From an archaeon (GTDB lineage: Archaea; Nanobdellota; Nanobdellia; Pacearchaeales; GW2011-AR1), in assembly GCA_027343665.1 (NCBI GenBank), contig DAHWKL010000002.1:235386-299385 (forward strand): a stretch of DNA of 64,000 nt, given 5' to 3'. Both the position numbers and the translations under genes were made by a program. The notes below the pieces were generated by a model that worked only from the letters and a program-made list of their open reading frames with translations, searched no databases and was not told the DNA's origin. Shown in pieces: positions 42,601 through 50,195 of the stretch (the stretch's first letter is position 1; each line of letters begins with the position of its first letter).

Positions 42601-45600
42601 ATTTGTTTCTCCTGATGAAAGGACGATATTTCCCGAACTTCCTATATTTGTCCAGCCTAAAACAGAAGTGTTATACTGGATATATGCATGAGCATTCGTG
42701 CATATTCCAATACTGCAATTTAGAGAACATGTCGCATTGAATTCCTGACCAGAAGAGATATCTTGATTTACAACTGGCTGGGTTAGATCAACATTTAGAT
42801 TTCCCAGAGAACTAAAACCCACTACATTCACATAAGAATTGTCTGTACTATCCCAATAATGTGTAAGCCTCATTGTCTGGCCTCCTCCAAAACGTCCATA
42901 GTTGTATGCATCAAGAACCAACTTAAGCTGATCGCTTGGTTTCAGGTGAATCTGGGAAGAAGTCGTACAGCTCCCAGTCCATGTGGATTTTGTTGTCGAA
43001 GAGACAGCTGTTCCGCCAGTGTTGTCATTCCCCGACTGGCATACAAGATAATTTCCGGTATTATTTGAAACATAAAGTTTCCATGTCAAGTACGCTTCAG
43101 CTCTGAAACTCGAGACATTTGCCTGCGCGACAGCGCTGAATGAAATTGTTCCCGCAGGGATAACAGCTCCATTGTTCCCCATATAGGGAGAAGTTGCATT
43201 GACAATATTAGACAAACTGTTTCCGTTTATTGATATTGCGGCATTGTTTTCGGTTCCATCACGAGTAGTGTTAAGATATATATTTGCGGGAACAACATAA
43301 TTTGAAGTCCCTGTTTCATACCATAATGAAGAGAAACTCAACCCACTATTTATGACATTTACTTTTCTCGTGCCTGTTTGATTGAAATTCCCTGAAAGAT
43401 CATAACATTTGACGCTCCATGTGTGAGATCCCGGAGAGACATAGGTCTGGAAACTCGTGTTTGCTCCCTGCACAATAGAAGTATTTGTATAAATTTTACT
43501 TGAGTCAAGAGTGAGAGTGCAGTTTTTTACATAATTATTATCAGTTGCCTTGAATATGAATTTAACGCCATAATCTGAGCTCACATTACTGTTATTAGCA
43601 GGGGAAATTAAGGTCACATTTGGAGGAGTGGTATCAACTAGAGTGCTTATTTTTCTCATTATTGGACTTATTGAACTTGAGCCATAAGAAGTTGCATAAC
43701 ATCTGACATTGCTCGATGAACTTGCTGCTGTTAGAGAAAAATTCGTGCTTGAACCCGATGTAGTAGTTGTTCCAAGAGAATGCCCGTTTGTTTCTCCGCT
43801 GGCAAGGATAATATTTCCGGAATGACTTACATTAGACCAAAGAAGACCATAAGCTTGAAGCGTCTGAACAGAACCCACCGAATAAAAAGTTGAAGAGTTT
43901 AATTCATTTCTGTAAGTTGCATTTATCCATGCTGAACTTCGCGCAACATTTGAGATTGTAAGCTCATCTATCTGTCCTGTATAAAACTGATTCCACGCGG
44001 CATGATGCCCTATTTGAGTTCCCGACAATCCTGTAAGTGGCGAAGTTGGAGTTCCTGCCTGATTAGAATAGACTTTTGAGGAGTTTTTTCCATCGATGTA
44101 GATTGCAAAATTTGAAGCCGTCAGAGTCTGACCAGAGGTCGAATTAAAAACACCCGTAATATAATGCCAAGCCCCATTATTGACAGTCATGGAAGAATTT
44201 CCGCCAACACCTCTCCATATCGCATTGGAATCGACACCGACTGCCGGAACACCAGAGATGGCACCAGTACATCCGCTGCTTCCGCAGCTGGGATCTATAG
44301 CAAGGGTTATACTAAGACCTGCGCCGCTTCCCCTGTCCTGAACAACCACTCCTGATGCAGAAGTTGTTTTCACCCAAGCAGAGATTGTATATTGTGTTAC
44401 AGAACTTTGAAGATAAGTTGTATTAAGGTAGCTTGCTCCGTTGAAATTATCAGCTCCGTCAATTTTACCGCTTGTGCCAGAGATGCTTCCGACACTTGTT
44501 GCATTGTGACTTCCGAGAGAATCAAGAGCATTTATTTGGTTCATATGATAAACTGTTTTATATCCATTGCTCCAGACTGAAGAAGGATTTGCATGACTTG
44601 AAGAACCTGAATTATTGTAATACATCCAGATATAATTATTTGAAGATGCAGAAAGATTCATCTTCACCCAAGCAACAAGATATGCTTTAGAAGAAGTGTA
44701 AGATTTGTTAAAATATTCTATCTCATAAGGCAGAAGATGAGCTTGTGAATCTGTGAAGAGGATATCATTCCCGTTTGAAAGCGCATAGTTATGCAAATCA
44801 GAGTCCGTTATATTTATTAAAACTGGGAAATTCACAAGATTTTGGGTGACTTTACCGGAAGGAATTGTTATTAACTTTCTCCTTCCCCAATTAGAATTGT
44901 ACCATGAGGAATTTGTTCCTGTACTATACTGCGCATATACAAGAGTTCCGGGACACTGTCCGGTTGTGCAATTAACACTGCAGGTTATGTTAAAATTGGT
45001 TCCTGAGTTGAATGTCTTATCACTTCTTGGATAAGTTAAGTTTGTCAATATAGAGCCTACTGGGTATATTCCGCCACCAAAGCTAACATAAGAATTGTCT
45101 GTGCTGTCCCAATAATGTGTAAGCCTCATTGTCTGGCCTCCTCCAAAACGTCCATAGTTGTATGCATCAAGAACGAGTTTGATCTTGCTTGTAGCTCCAA
45201 TATATCTTGAAGAAGTTGTACAACTCCCTGTCCAGGTGGATTTTGTCGTCGAAGAGACAGCTGTCCCGCCAGTATTGTCATTCCCCGACTGGCATATGAG
45301 ATAATCTCCTGTTGAATTCGTAACGTAAAGTTTCCATGTCAGATATGCCTCAGCTCTGAAACTTGAAACATTCGCCTGCGCGACAGCGCTGAAAGATATA
45401 GTTCCGGCGCCGATAATTAATCCGCCTCCACCTGCGAAAGCAGATGTGGCATTGACAATATTAGAAAGCCTGTTTCCGCTTATTGATATTGCAGCATTGT
45501 TTTCTGTCACATCTCTTGTCTTATTCAAAAGTATATTTGCGGGAGAAACATAATTTGAAGTCCCCGTTTCATAAAGAGGAGAAGCAATATAATTTGATGA

Positions 45601-47979
45601 AATGGCAACGTTTAATTTACGCGCAACAGGAGTTGAAGTGTAACCTGCACCATCCGTGCATTGAACACTCCATGTATGAACTCCATTTGGGATATAAGTG
45701 CTGAAACTCTGATTGTTTGCATAAGCTATTGATGAATCAGTTTCATATATATTTCCATCGATGATGAGCGAGCAATTAGCAATAGTATCAAACCTATCTG
45801 AAACATTATAATAAAAAGTTGTCCCAAAAGGAGAGTTTGAATTGCTGTTGTTTGCAGGGGAAATTAAAGTTACATTTGGAGGGGTGGTATCAACAACAAA
45901 AGTGTAATTTTGAAGCGCGAAAGCTGGACCATTAGGAAAATCCCAGCATTGAACATTCCACTTATACACTCCGCTTGAATAATTTTTGGAAAAAGAATTT
46001 TGGGTTCCGTTCACGGGACTTAAGTCTGATGCCACAGATGAGAAAGTTCCTGAAGAGTTATCCCAAAGGGTACAGTTTTGAAGAATACCGTCAGAATTTG
46101 GGACATAATGAAAGGTAACATTATTTTTCCTTGAAACATAACTATCTTTGGGTGAAGTCAAATTGACAGATAAAGGACCCCCTGTTGTGTAAGTTACTGT
46201 AAGATTCGCGTAATCAATGTACAAATTTGCTGTACTAAATCTGCTCGCAGGAGGAGCCATTGTAACATTAAAGATAATTTTATCCAGTTGTGAAGGTGTA
46301 AGACTGCTTAAATTATGGCTCTCTGTAGATTTAGTAGTATGCCCCACACAATTGCTGTTAACTGTATTCCAACTTGACATCCCATCATCCGAATAAGATA
46401 TTGTACATCTTGATGGAGCAGTTCCACCTATGTAATAATTAAGATTAAGTATCGCTGAATTTATGACTGCTCCTGAAGGAACAAGACTTGAATTTGAGAG
46501 GTTTACGACTGCAAGAGCGCCGCCGCCACTGTTTGTACGAGCCCTAAGGACAGTTCCAAGATAAGTGCTGTCTATTGCCGAAATTTGAGAGCATGTGCAA
46601 GTCACAGAAGACCCATAGCTCAGGCATTGTATTGTTCCTGTACAAAATCCTCCAACTGTTTTTGAAGGGTCAACAGCAACATACCAAGGTCTTGGTTCCG
46701 AATAGTTATTCACTTCCAAAGGCCCGAGCTCATAAAGATAAGGCCAGACATATGGGACAGAATAATTATAACTGAGATTGGTATCACTTCCCACCACCTC
46801 CCATGTCAGGAATTTCGCATCTCCGTGAGTTGATATTTTTGCATGGGTATTGAATACTTTGAAAGACGAAGGTACAGATTCTGTTATGTTCATTCCACTG
46901 CCAACATAAGATCTGACTTCTATATTGACAGAAAAATTATTTTCTTTTGTTGGATCTATTTTACTTTCAGTGTGCCTTATAATCTCATAAGGAGGATTAT
47001 TATCTGCGAGAAATCCTGTCTCAAATCCGAGAACTTCTCCATCGACTAAGGTTTTTACATTTACCTTATAATTCCCCTCTTCACTCACAGGATAAACTGC
47101 ATAATAAAGACCGCAATCAAAACTGTCTCCACTGATATTTCCAATCTCACTTGTTAAATTTGAAGGATCTGTGACCGTTAAGGAAATCGGAGCTCCACAG
47201 ACCCCTTCTCCCTGCTTGTTAAGTACAACTATTTCAAAAGTCGCATTATCTCCCGTGCGGTAGGTACTTTTTAGAGTGTTGAGAGATATGAGCCCCCATA
47301 TGAAACTTTGGCTATAACTGCCAAACCAACCATCGACGATTGCGGTATATTCTCCGGGTTTTATCGCTCTTGATTTTTGTATATTAAGAGAGATATTATT
47401 CCCTGAATCATTCAGAGTAGTATTGAGATGGACTTCTTCTCCTAAGCTGTTATAGATGGATACCGTTGGGTTTGGCTCGATAAATCTGGCAAAGGATGAA
47501 AAAAGACCGTTACTTGAATTTCTTTGCATATTCAGACGCACATTTTCAGAAAGGGAAAAAGATCTTTGGGATTGACCTGATGGGATAAAGTTTGAATATG
47601 GATTCGAAAAAATTTCAGAAACTGAGACAGTCTTTGATACTTGTGGGACTGTGCTTTCAATTGATCCATTCGATGAATTTCCCACAACAGAAAAAAGATA
47701 AATATTTCCCCCAAAGATTATTTTATAATTTCCTGTCTGATTTGGCTCAAAAAGGAAAGAATTCGAATACTCCCTTATATACGAGGAAATCGGCGTTACT
47801 ATCTGGACTTTTATATTATCCCCCGGCAAATTGATTTTTATTCTATCCCCAAGATTATACTGACTTTTTAATATAGGAGTAGAAAGAATCGATGGAAGAA
47901 CGAGAAATATTAGAAGAACTAAAGCGAGAATTACTCCTATTTTAACAGCGCCTATCTTGTAAGCTCCAAATTTATTCAT
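36610..47979 (-). CDS. giant modular surface protein 1 (about 3,789 aa)
   Basis: ATG 47979 (MNKFGAYKIGAVK) was chosen: GGTGA lies upstream and the longer TTG form runs into the RHH gene. One N-terminal membrane helix (GVILALVLLIFLVLPSIL) anchors a long exoplasmic chain. Order: a macroglobulin-like domain (about 47.3-47.0 kb); many Ig-like repeats opening DTTPPNVTLISPANNS; three copies of a YETGTSNY...WDSTDNSY module (about 45.6-45.0, 43.3-42.8 and 42.1-41.6 kb). A DUF2341 domain plus LamG-like lectin fold lies at 44.96-43.86 kb and a second DUF2341 at 40.8-39.9 kb. A CARDB-like domain (about 37.5-37.2 kb) and a C-terminal domain with an EF-like SSDDISHDGQFDIADKED stretch close the chain. N-glycosylation sequons are dense throughout. 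Likely an adhesin-like or stalk-forming surface protein; ligand unknown. Confidence 0.85.
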   Translation of the reverse strand: MNKFGAYKIGAVKIGVILALVLLIFLVLPSILSTPILKSQYNLGDRIKINLPGDNIKVQIVTPISSYIREYSNSFLFEPNQTGNYKIIFGGNIYLFSVVGNSSNGSIESTVPQVSKTVSVSEIFSNPYSNFIPSGQSQRSFSLSENVRLNMQRNSSNGLFSSFARFIEPNPTVSIYNSLGEEVHLNTTLNDSGNNISLNIQKSRAIKPGEYTAIVDGWFGSYSQSFIWGLISLNTLKSTYRTGDNATFEIVVLNKQGEGVCGAPISLTVTDPSNLTSEIGNISGDSFDCGLYYAVYPVSEEGNYKVNVKTLVDGEVLGFETGFLADNNPPYEIIRHTESKIDPTKENNFSVNIEVRSYVGSGMNITESVPSSFKVFNTHAKISTHGDAKFLTWEVVGSDTNLSYNYSVPYVWPYLYELGPLEVNNYSEPRPWYVAVDPSKTVGGFCTGTIQCLSYGSSVTCTCSQISAIDSTYLGTVLRARTNSGGGALAVVNLSNSSLVPSGAVINSAILNLNYYIGGTAPSRCTISYSDDGMSSWNTVNSNCVGHTTKSTESHNLSSLTPSQLDKIIFNVTMAPPASRFSTANLYIDYANLTVTYTTGGPLSVNLTSPKDSYVSRKNNVTFHYVPNSDGILQNCTLWDNSSGTFSSVASDLSPVNGTQNSFSKNYSSGVYKWNVQCWDFPNGPAFALQNYTFVVDTTPPNVTLISPANNSNSNSPFGTTFYYNVSDRFDTIANCSLIIDGNIYETDSSIAYANNQSFSTYIPNGVHTWSVQCTDGAGYTSTPVARKLNVAISSNYIASPLYETGTSNYVSPANILLNKTRDVTENNAAISISGNRLSNIVNATSAFAGGGGLIIGAGTISFSAVAQANVSSFRAEAYLTWKLYVTNSTGDYLICQSGNDNTGGTAVSSTTKSTWTGSCTTSSRYIGATSKIKLVLDAYNYGRFGGGQTMRLTHYWDSTDNSYVSFGGGIYPVGSILTNLTYPRSDKTFNSGTNFNITCSVNCTTGQCPGTLVYAQYSTGTNSSWYNSNWGRRKLITIPSGKVTQNLVNFPVLINITDSDLHNYALSNGNDILFTDSQAHLLPYEIEYFNKSYTSSKAYLVAWVKMNLSASSNNYIWMYYNNSGSSSHANPSSVWSNGYKTVYHMNQINALDSLGSHNATSVGSISGTSGKIDGADNFNGASYLNTTYLQSSVTQYTISAWVKTTSASGVVVQDRGSGAGLSITLAIDPSCGSSGCTGAISGVPAVGVDSNAIWRGVGGNSSMTVNNGAWHYITGVFNSTSGQTLTASNFAIYIDGKNSSKVYSNQAGTPTSPLTGLSGTQIGHHAAWNQFYTGQIDELTISNVARSSAWINATYRNELNSSTFYSVGSVQTLQAYGLLWSNVSHSGNIILASGETNGHSLGTTTTSGSSTNFSLTAASSSSNVRCYATSYGSSSISPIMRKISTLVDTTPPNVTLISPANNSNVSSDYGVKFIFKATDNNYVKNCTLTLDSSKIYTNTSIVQGANTSFQTYVSPGSHTWSVKCYDLSGNFNQTGTRKVNVINSGLSFSSLWYETGTSNYVVPANIYLNTTRDGTENNAAISINGNSLSNIVNATSPYMGNNGAVIPAGTISFSAVAQANVSSFRAEAYLTWKLYVSNNTGNYLVCQSGNDNTGGTAVSSTTKSTWTGSCTTSSQIHLKPSDQLKLVLDAYNYGRFGGGQTMRLTHYWDSTDNSYVNVVGFSSLGNLNVDLTQPVVNQDISSGQEFNATCSLNCSIGICTNAHAYIQYNTSVLGWTNIGSSGNIVLSSGETNGHSLGNVGTIGNSTIFRLIGASSVSNIRCIASSDYSNATGTTTKKITIAADTIPPHVNLISPANNSHITSNYGVNFVFNATDNNRLANCSLFIDGANSYTNYSMIQGVPTKVNRYLSPGVHNWSVNCYDFAGNLNQTQTRTVNVSVPNLTFLPIFYETSGSNYASTANINLSNSRDATENNVAVSVPSGSLYKLVSAVSPYMGNNGALLGSGTISFSAVVQASTINSIYLTWKAYISNSTGDYLICQSGNDGTGGTRITSTTKTTWTGSCNNPSSVYLIPGDQIKLVIDAYNAGGSSIAVTHYWDNLDLSDLQFTSFNTIGNITTDLIYPKSDLYNVNVGTTFNVTCQVNCSIGTCYNTRAYVQYNLSSADWISVGSSGNIILNSGQTNPHNLGNLGAGTTSTNFTLKGNIASINNLRCMVISDHSSDIGSTTRKVGIVQGAEAPTASLVTPDNTWFNTTSPTLYYIPSDANNNLANSTLILNGLVDLTNQTPLRNAVTNNFTLSGLSQGYYNWSVNVTDTTNLKGSSSQRTFIVDTQKPLISLSSPSNNSNLYSSDVNFNFVSTDNLAPTMTCSLYLNGVKKGSSFNVDNGTLGSPGIGTWWNGSWKYREQFNLSVPSGSTPAGYQTKIILNSSNVGSDFSWSSECVNSNSSRIRFVNSYQNSTLPYWVQSCSVSGHNMTAWVKLDKILSPTGYSIYLYYGNPSASVYSNGTATFDYFDSGSSVSSWTIVGSAGQTATTGNPIPSYYAVSQSGDYMYKNVNLKPNETIMFDSMSNYLGNFFFLTNSAGAGQMFRTETRTGQSAGIASATSWTSWSAPSSCAHLTASTWYNIQINLGSTTAQSYINGISCGGAYTFTNNGGYIGLVGDAGGAAYTTWWDNLIVRKYSSVTPTYTTGSEKSGPFNVASVNLTGLSEGNYYWNVVCTDLAGNTNTSATRFFTILSTSPVVKLITSNMTSTNTGNITLLYNLTGSGIISSKLILNGAVNKSNQSHLVQGLNNFTLTNLANGYYTWTVNATNVFGLNGTAVKRTFIVDKTPPTVSLNLPANNSQFSTSSINFNFTATDNIYSKLLCNLTVGSHVDLNFSVNSGVLTNRLETGLQNGFTQWFVQCMDGAGNVGYSQLRNINISAKPKVSLLTANNTYFNTSSPVLFYNATSTTGLATCSLYINGNLNQSKSNPPNGVNNFTLSGFSQGYYNWYVKCTDTASVSAQTSTRRFGIDLFPPSITLYRPTYGSALTTEDVNFTFKVSDSFDPTLYCNLSVNSVNLLSNFSASSGFNVTKTIHFSSGGDEYWYVTCWDWANNENTSSLGYFKLSFPPTVNLTSPANNKWLNSSNVLLSYNVSDVTNSLVNSTLYLNDIFNKINQTPLVNNAINNFTLTSLSDGHYNWSVKATNALGLSTKTNDSYFTIDTHPPTVNLYSPNGTSVLTWNNVTFNFSARDNLATSLNCNLTLDGFPQFENFPAQNGTYTIKYDAVHNGNHTWSVTCNDPAGNTFTTSTINFTVQGVPRITLNSPPNNNITKYSNINFYYTPDDVFGISQCSLYIDGVFNQSSSSILNNQQNSFSVSGIHQGFHNWTVNCTDPDGNSGKPAPFDFTVDQTSPIISLNYPPNNSGVYYGTGSVILNWTARDPYDPFITCNVYVDGAVKVSNMLVSSGIPATKPVSLSQGYHGWNATCTDQVGNSNSSATYHFNFTYPDFVINASSIKFNVTSPGEGDPVGINVTTYNRGGADIKSVVIKVYDGNPISGGTLIGTKSISISKFSSNVSFYKWVAQIGTSSIYAVADPSNAYTEWNESNNQWSKNITVGSWQYLYGFINPISNYSLSNNLDAKLISWPANLFSGGNIFITSSGASVSWPSLVAIGRTTSGAVASPNDFSNIDTLLNMTGFNDSVYNLYTNAGVPKNTTSFLIYNTSINNVPVIDSINNSNFTTGILWDSSDDISHDGQFDIADKEDLVFASKIHPHTKGTYGIYDYEVRVPAKLRDYKFISSSGDIYVELD
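39928..40760 (-). repeat. DUF2341-type module of giant 1, near-identical in patches to 51591-52423
   Basis: Homologous to the block at 51591-52423 in giant 2 with a constant coordinate offset of 11,663 at every place checked, so no indels over about 830 bp. Two patches are almost identical: 40372-40494, with one mismatch seen, and about 40580-40750, with about three. Flanking stretches in the same block are more diverged, giving a mosaic. Confidence 0.85.
42830..42918 (-). repeat. copy 1 of an 89-bp near-identical repeat in giant 1
   Basis: Matches 45086-45174 with about two mismatches (offset 2,256, a multiple of three). It encodes the DAYNYGRFGGGQTMRLTHYW core of the YETGTSNY module. The surrounding module copies are similar but less identical. 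Confidence 0.85.
45086..45174 (-). repeat. copy 2 of the 89-bp near-identical repeat in giant 1
   Basis: Partner of 42830-42918. Both encode the same segment of the repeated YETGTSNY module; a third, more diverged copy of the module lies near 41640-42140. Confidence 0.85.
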
Positions 47980-48118
47980 CTTCACCAATTTCCTTATCAA
48001 GAAGTTTTATAGCCTCCTCGACTATATGAGATTTATTTCTAAACTTTCCTTTTTTTGAGAGTTTATCCAGAATATTTATTGTCTTTTTATCAAAAGTAAA
48101 ACTCGCTCTTTCTTTCAT
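47972..48118 (-). CDS. ribbon-helix-helix (CopG-like) regulator, 48 aa
   Basis: Found by direct translation. MKERASFTFDKKTINILDKL then SKKGKFRNKSHIVEEAIKLL has the RHH pattern: a short beta strand (RASFTF), helix A (TINILDKLSKK), and helix B beginning NKSHIVEEAI. These small proteins dimerise and bind operators through the strand pair. A good Shine-Dalgarno (gaggtga) lies upstream. The end overlaps the start of giant gene 1 by 8 nt (ATGAATAA), so the two are translationally coupled. The divergent promoter contains repeats that could be its operator. Confidence 0.85.
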   Translation of the reverse strand: MKERASFTFDKKTINILDKLSKKGKFRNKSHIVEEAIKLLDKEIGEDE

Positions 48119-48213
48119 TAATCACCTCTTCACCCAGAAGATTAATAAGTAAGAAAGAGAAGATTTATAAATATTACTTAATATTATTAGATAATACAAA
48201 ATAATACTTTAAT
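48119..48213. promoter_or_regulatory. divergent promoter with RHH-operator-like repeats
   Basis: Contains a perfect inverted repeat AATATTA-CT-TAATATT (48170-48185) and two direct copies of ATAATAC at 48191-48197 and 48201-48207. The direct repeats are spaced exactly 10 bp, one helical turn. A minus-strand TATA-like atttataaat (about 48164-48173) serves the RHH-giant operon and overlaps the inverted repeat. Tandem half-sites at helical spacing are typical of RHH operators, so autoregulation is likely; binding is inferred. Confidence 0.55.
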
Positions 48214-48639
48214 ATGTCAATCACTTTTTTGAAGAAAAACGCTCCAGCAGGATTGAAGGTTCTGTCAGTTATTTATTATCTCGCAACACTGTTCTCAATA
48301 CTAATTTCAGTTCTTGCATTTACTAATTCGGGCCCTTTGAATAGCATTGTGAAAGCAGGAGCAGGACCTTCACTAAATGATGCTAATTTTGCATCTCTGG
48401 GTATAATTTTTTTTATTATGGCTGCCTTTTCATTCTTGGTAGCTCTTGGACTCCAAAACAAAAATAATATTGCAAGAATTGCCCTTATCGCATTCTCATG
48501 CTTGAATGTCATAGGCGGAATAATCTCCATAATTGAAGGATCTTACATAAGTTCAGTGAATTTGGCATTCAATGCTCTTGTTGCTTATTACCTTGTATTC
48601 AACAAAAAGGTAAGGGAAGAGTTCATTACTCCTCTTTAA
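48214..48639 (+). CDS. four-helix membrane protein (141 aa)
   Basis: Four predicted membrane segments (VIYYLATLFSILISVLAF, LGIIFFIMAAFSFLVALGL, IALIAFSCLNVIGGIISII, NLAFNALVAYYLVF) and a short basic end. No recognised family. It is the only plus-strand gene in the 30-kb surface island, divergent from the RHH-giant operon, and may share its operator. 4-bp convergent overlap with the 518-aa gene. Confidence 0.7.
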   Translation: MSITFLKKNAPAGLKVLSVIYYLATLFSILISVLAFTNSGPLNSIVKAGAGPSLNDANFASLGIIFFIMAAFSFLVALGLQNKNNIARIALIAFSCLNVIGGIISIIEGSYISSVNLAFNALVAYYLVFNKKVREEFITPL

Positions 48640-50192
48640 GAGAATATTTTTCCGATTATTCTTCCCTGAATCCCAATAAGTTCCGCAAGATTTGTATCCA
48701 TAAGATTGTTCAACGATAAGAAGTCCCCTGGATTGAGAATAGAAGGAATTTTTATGTCTTTGTAATTTTTATTTACTATTGCAATCTCATTTCCTGTGAA
48801 AAATCCGCTGAAGTACATATTTTGACTGTCCTGACCAACGAAAGTTATATTTTGTTTTTGCCATCCATTGACAAAGCTCAATAATGAAATATCTGATGGA
48901 TTTGAAGAGCTGCTTTTTGGCACCTTGAATTCAATATAAGTCCTGTTCACATAATTTGGAGAACTGCTTGAAGTGACTGAATAACACCCCACAACTCCTT
49001 TGACAGAACTGCACACATTTCCGGAAATCAATCCAAAATGGGCATTATCCATTGCGGACTTGGGAAAAAACGCAAGTTTTTCGATGCTATAATTTCCACT
49101 CAAAACATAAGGTCTTCCGGGTGAAATAACTGGATAAGTCCCGCCGTAATATCCAAAATTCTTATGTGGCGGGACTCTTATCGGGACAAAATCAAAAAAA
49201 TTTCTGACTTTCACTTCTTCTGAATTTATATTTATCCCTCCGAGAGAAGAATAGAATTCGTAAGAATATGAAAGTGGCCACACAATATGGGGGGATACGA
49301 CAGTATAATTTTCATATATATTTCTTCCTGAGATGTTCCATATTATGACATTATAAGTTGAGTTATAACTCTGAACAGATCCTGTAGTATTAATGATTAG
49401 AAAATCCGAAGGAACATATTCTTCAAGTTGGAAATTTGATATGCTGTTTGAAAGGTTAAGAAAAATACTGACCGAAAAATTTTGATCCGGAGGGATCGTT
49501 GATTTTCCGCATCCATTGCATGTAAAACTCCTTTGAAAGGTAATCTTCTTCAGAAGAGCAAGATTTATATTTTGCGAGAAAACGAGATTACCAGAAGAGG
49601 CTGACAAATTCAACGAGTTCATCCCATAAGATAAATTTATTTTTCCTGAGAACGAAGTGCAGTTATCACAAAGAAGGATTTTTGAAGAATCATTGCTAAG
49701 AGTCACATGATTGTAAGGGCTGAGAAAAGAAGAATTAAGAAAAAGTGACGGAGTTGAAGAGATAATAAGACTCTGTATCGGGCTAAAAATATTTATTACT
49801 TTTTGGATCTGCATATCCGGGAAAAGATCGTAACCTTCTCCTGTAGTCACAATGGAAACTGGGCCAGCGACATAACCTGTCTGAGGAGAATATACTCCTG
49901 CATTAACAGTATCCCCTATTTTCCACGGAGTTGAAGAAGGAATTGCCTCTGCATCACAGCAATATTTATTTCCATCAGGTGAGACTTCACAGGCCGTAAA
50001 ATTCGATGGTGAAGACGGGTAAAAGATTTTTACCGGAAGCCATGCAGCAGAAACATTCTGAGGTGAATTAAGAACCTGTCCGCAAACAAAATGTGCGCTG
50101 ACAGGGTATGAAAGAGAAAAGACTATGATAAAAAGAAGCCCCATTAAGAATAATTTCTTTTCAGGAATCATAAGGTTTCCAAACTTTTTCAT
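48636..50192 (-). CDS. secreted surface protein with Cys-containing N-terminus (518 aa)
   Basis: Signal peptide FLMGLLFIIVFSLSYPVSA, then HFVCGQVLNSP. The N-terminal domain (about 28-130) has Cys pairs (CGQV, TACEV, YCCDAE) and VNAGVYSPQTGYVAGPV, a carboxypeptidase-regulatory-like beta fold pattern. Ig-like repeats and two further Cys sets follow (LLCDNCTSF, SFTCNGCGKS, VCSSVKGVVGC). Follows giant gene 2 after 3 nt, so it belongs to the same operon. Probably a partner surface protein; function unknown. Confidence 0.75.
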   Translation of the reverse strand: MKKFGNLMIPEKKLFLMGLLFIIVFSLSYPVSAHFVCGQVLNSPQNVSAAWLPVKIFYPSSPSNFTACEVSPDGNKYCCDAEAIPSSTPWKIGDTVNAGVYSPQTGYVAGPVSIVTTGEGYDLFPDMQIQKVINIFSPIQSLIISSTPSLFLNSSFLSPYNHVTLSNDSSKILLCDNCTSFSGKINLSYGMNSLNLSASSGNLVFSQNINLALLKKITFQRSFTCNGCGKSTIPPDQNFSVSIFLNLSNSISNFQLEEYVPSDFLIINTTGSVQSYNSTYNVIIWNISGRNIYENYTVVSPHIVWPLSYSYEFYSSLGGININSEEVKVRNFFDFVPIRVPPHKNFGYYGGTYPVISPGRPYVLSGNYSIEKLAFFPKSAMDNAHFGLISGNVCSSVKGVVGCYSVTSSSSPNYVNRTYIEFKVPKSSSSNPSDISLLSFVNGWQKQNITFVGQDSQNMYFSGFFTGNEIAIVNKNYKDIKIPSILNPGDFLSLNNLMDTNLAELIGIQGRIIGKIFS

Positions 50193-50195
50193 TTT

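Noticed and set aside
44164-44690. Plus-strand ORFs of 60-75 aa inside giant gene 1
   Set aside because: Antisense shadows within a continuous coding frame, with no promoter or ribosome site.
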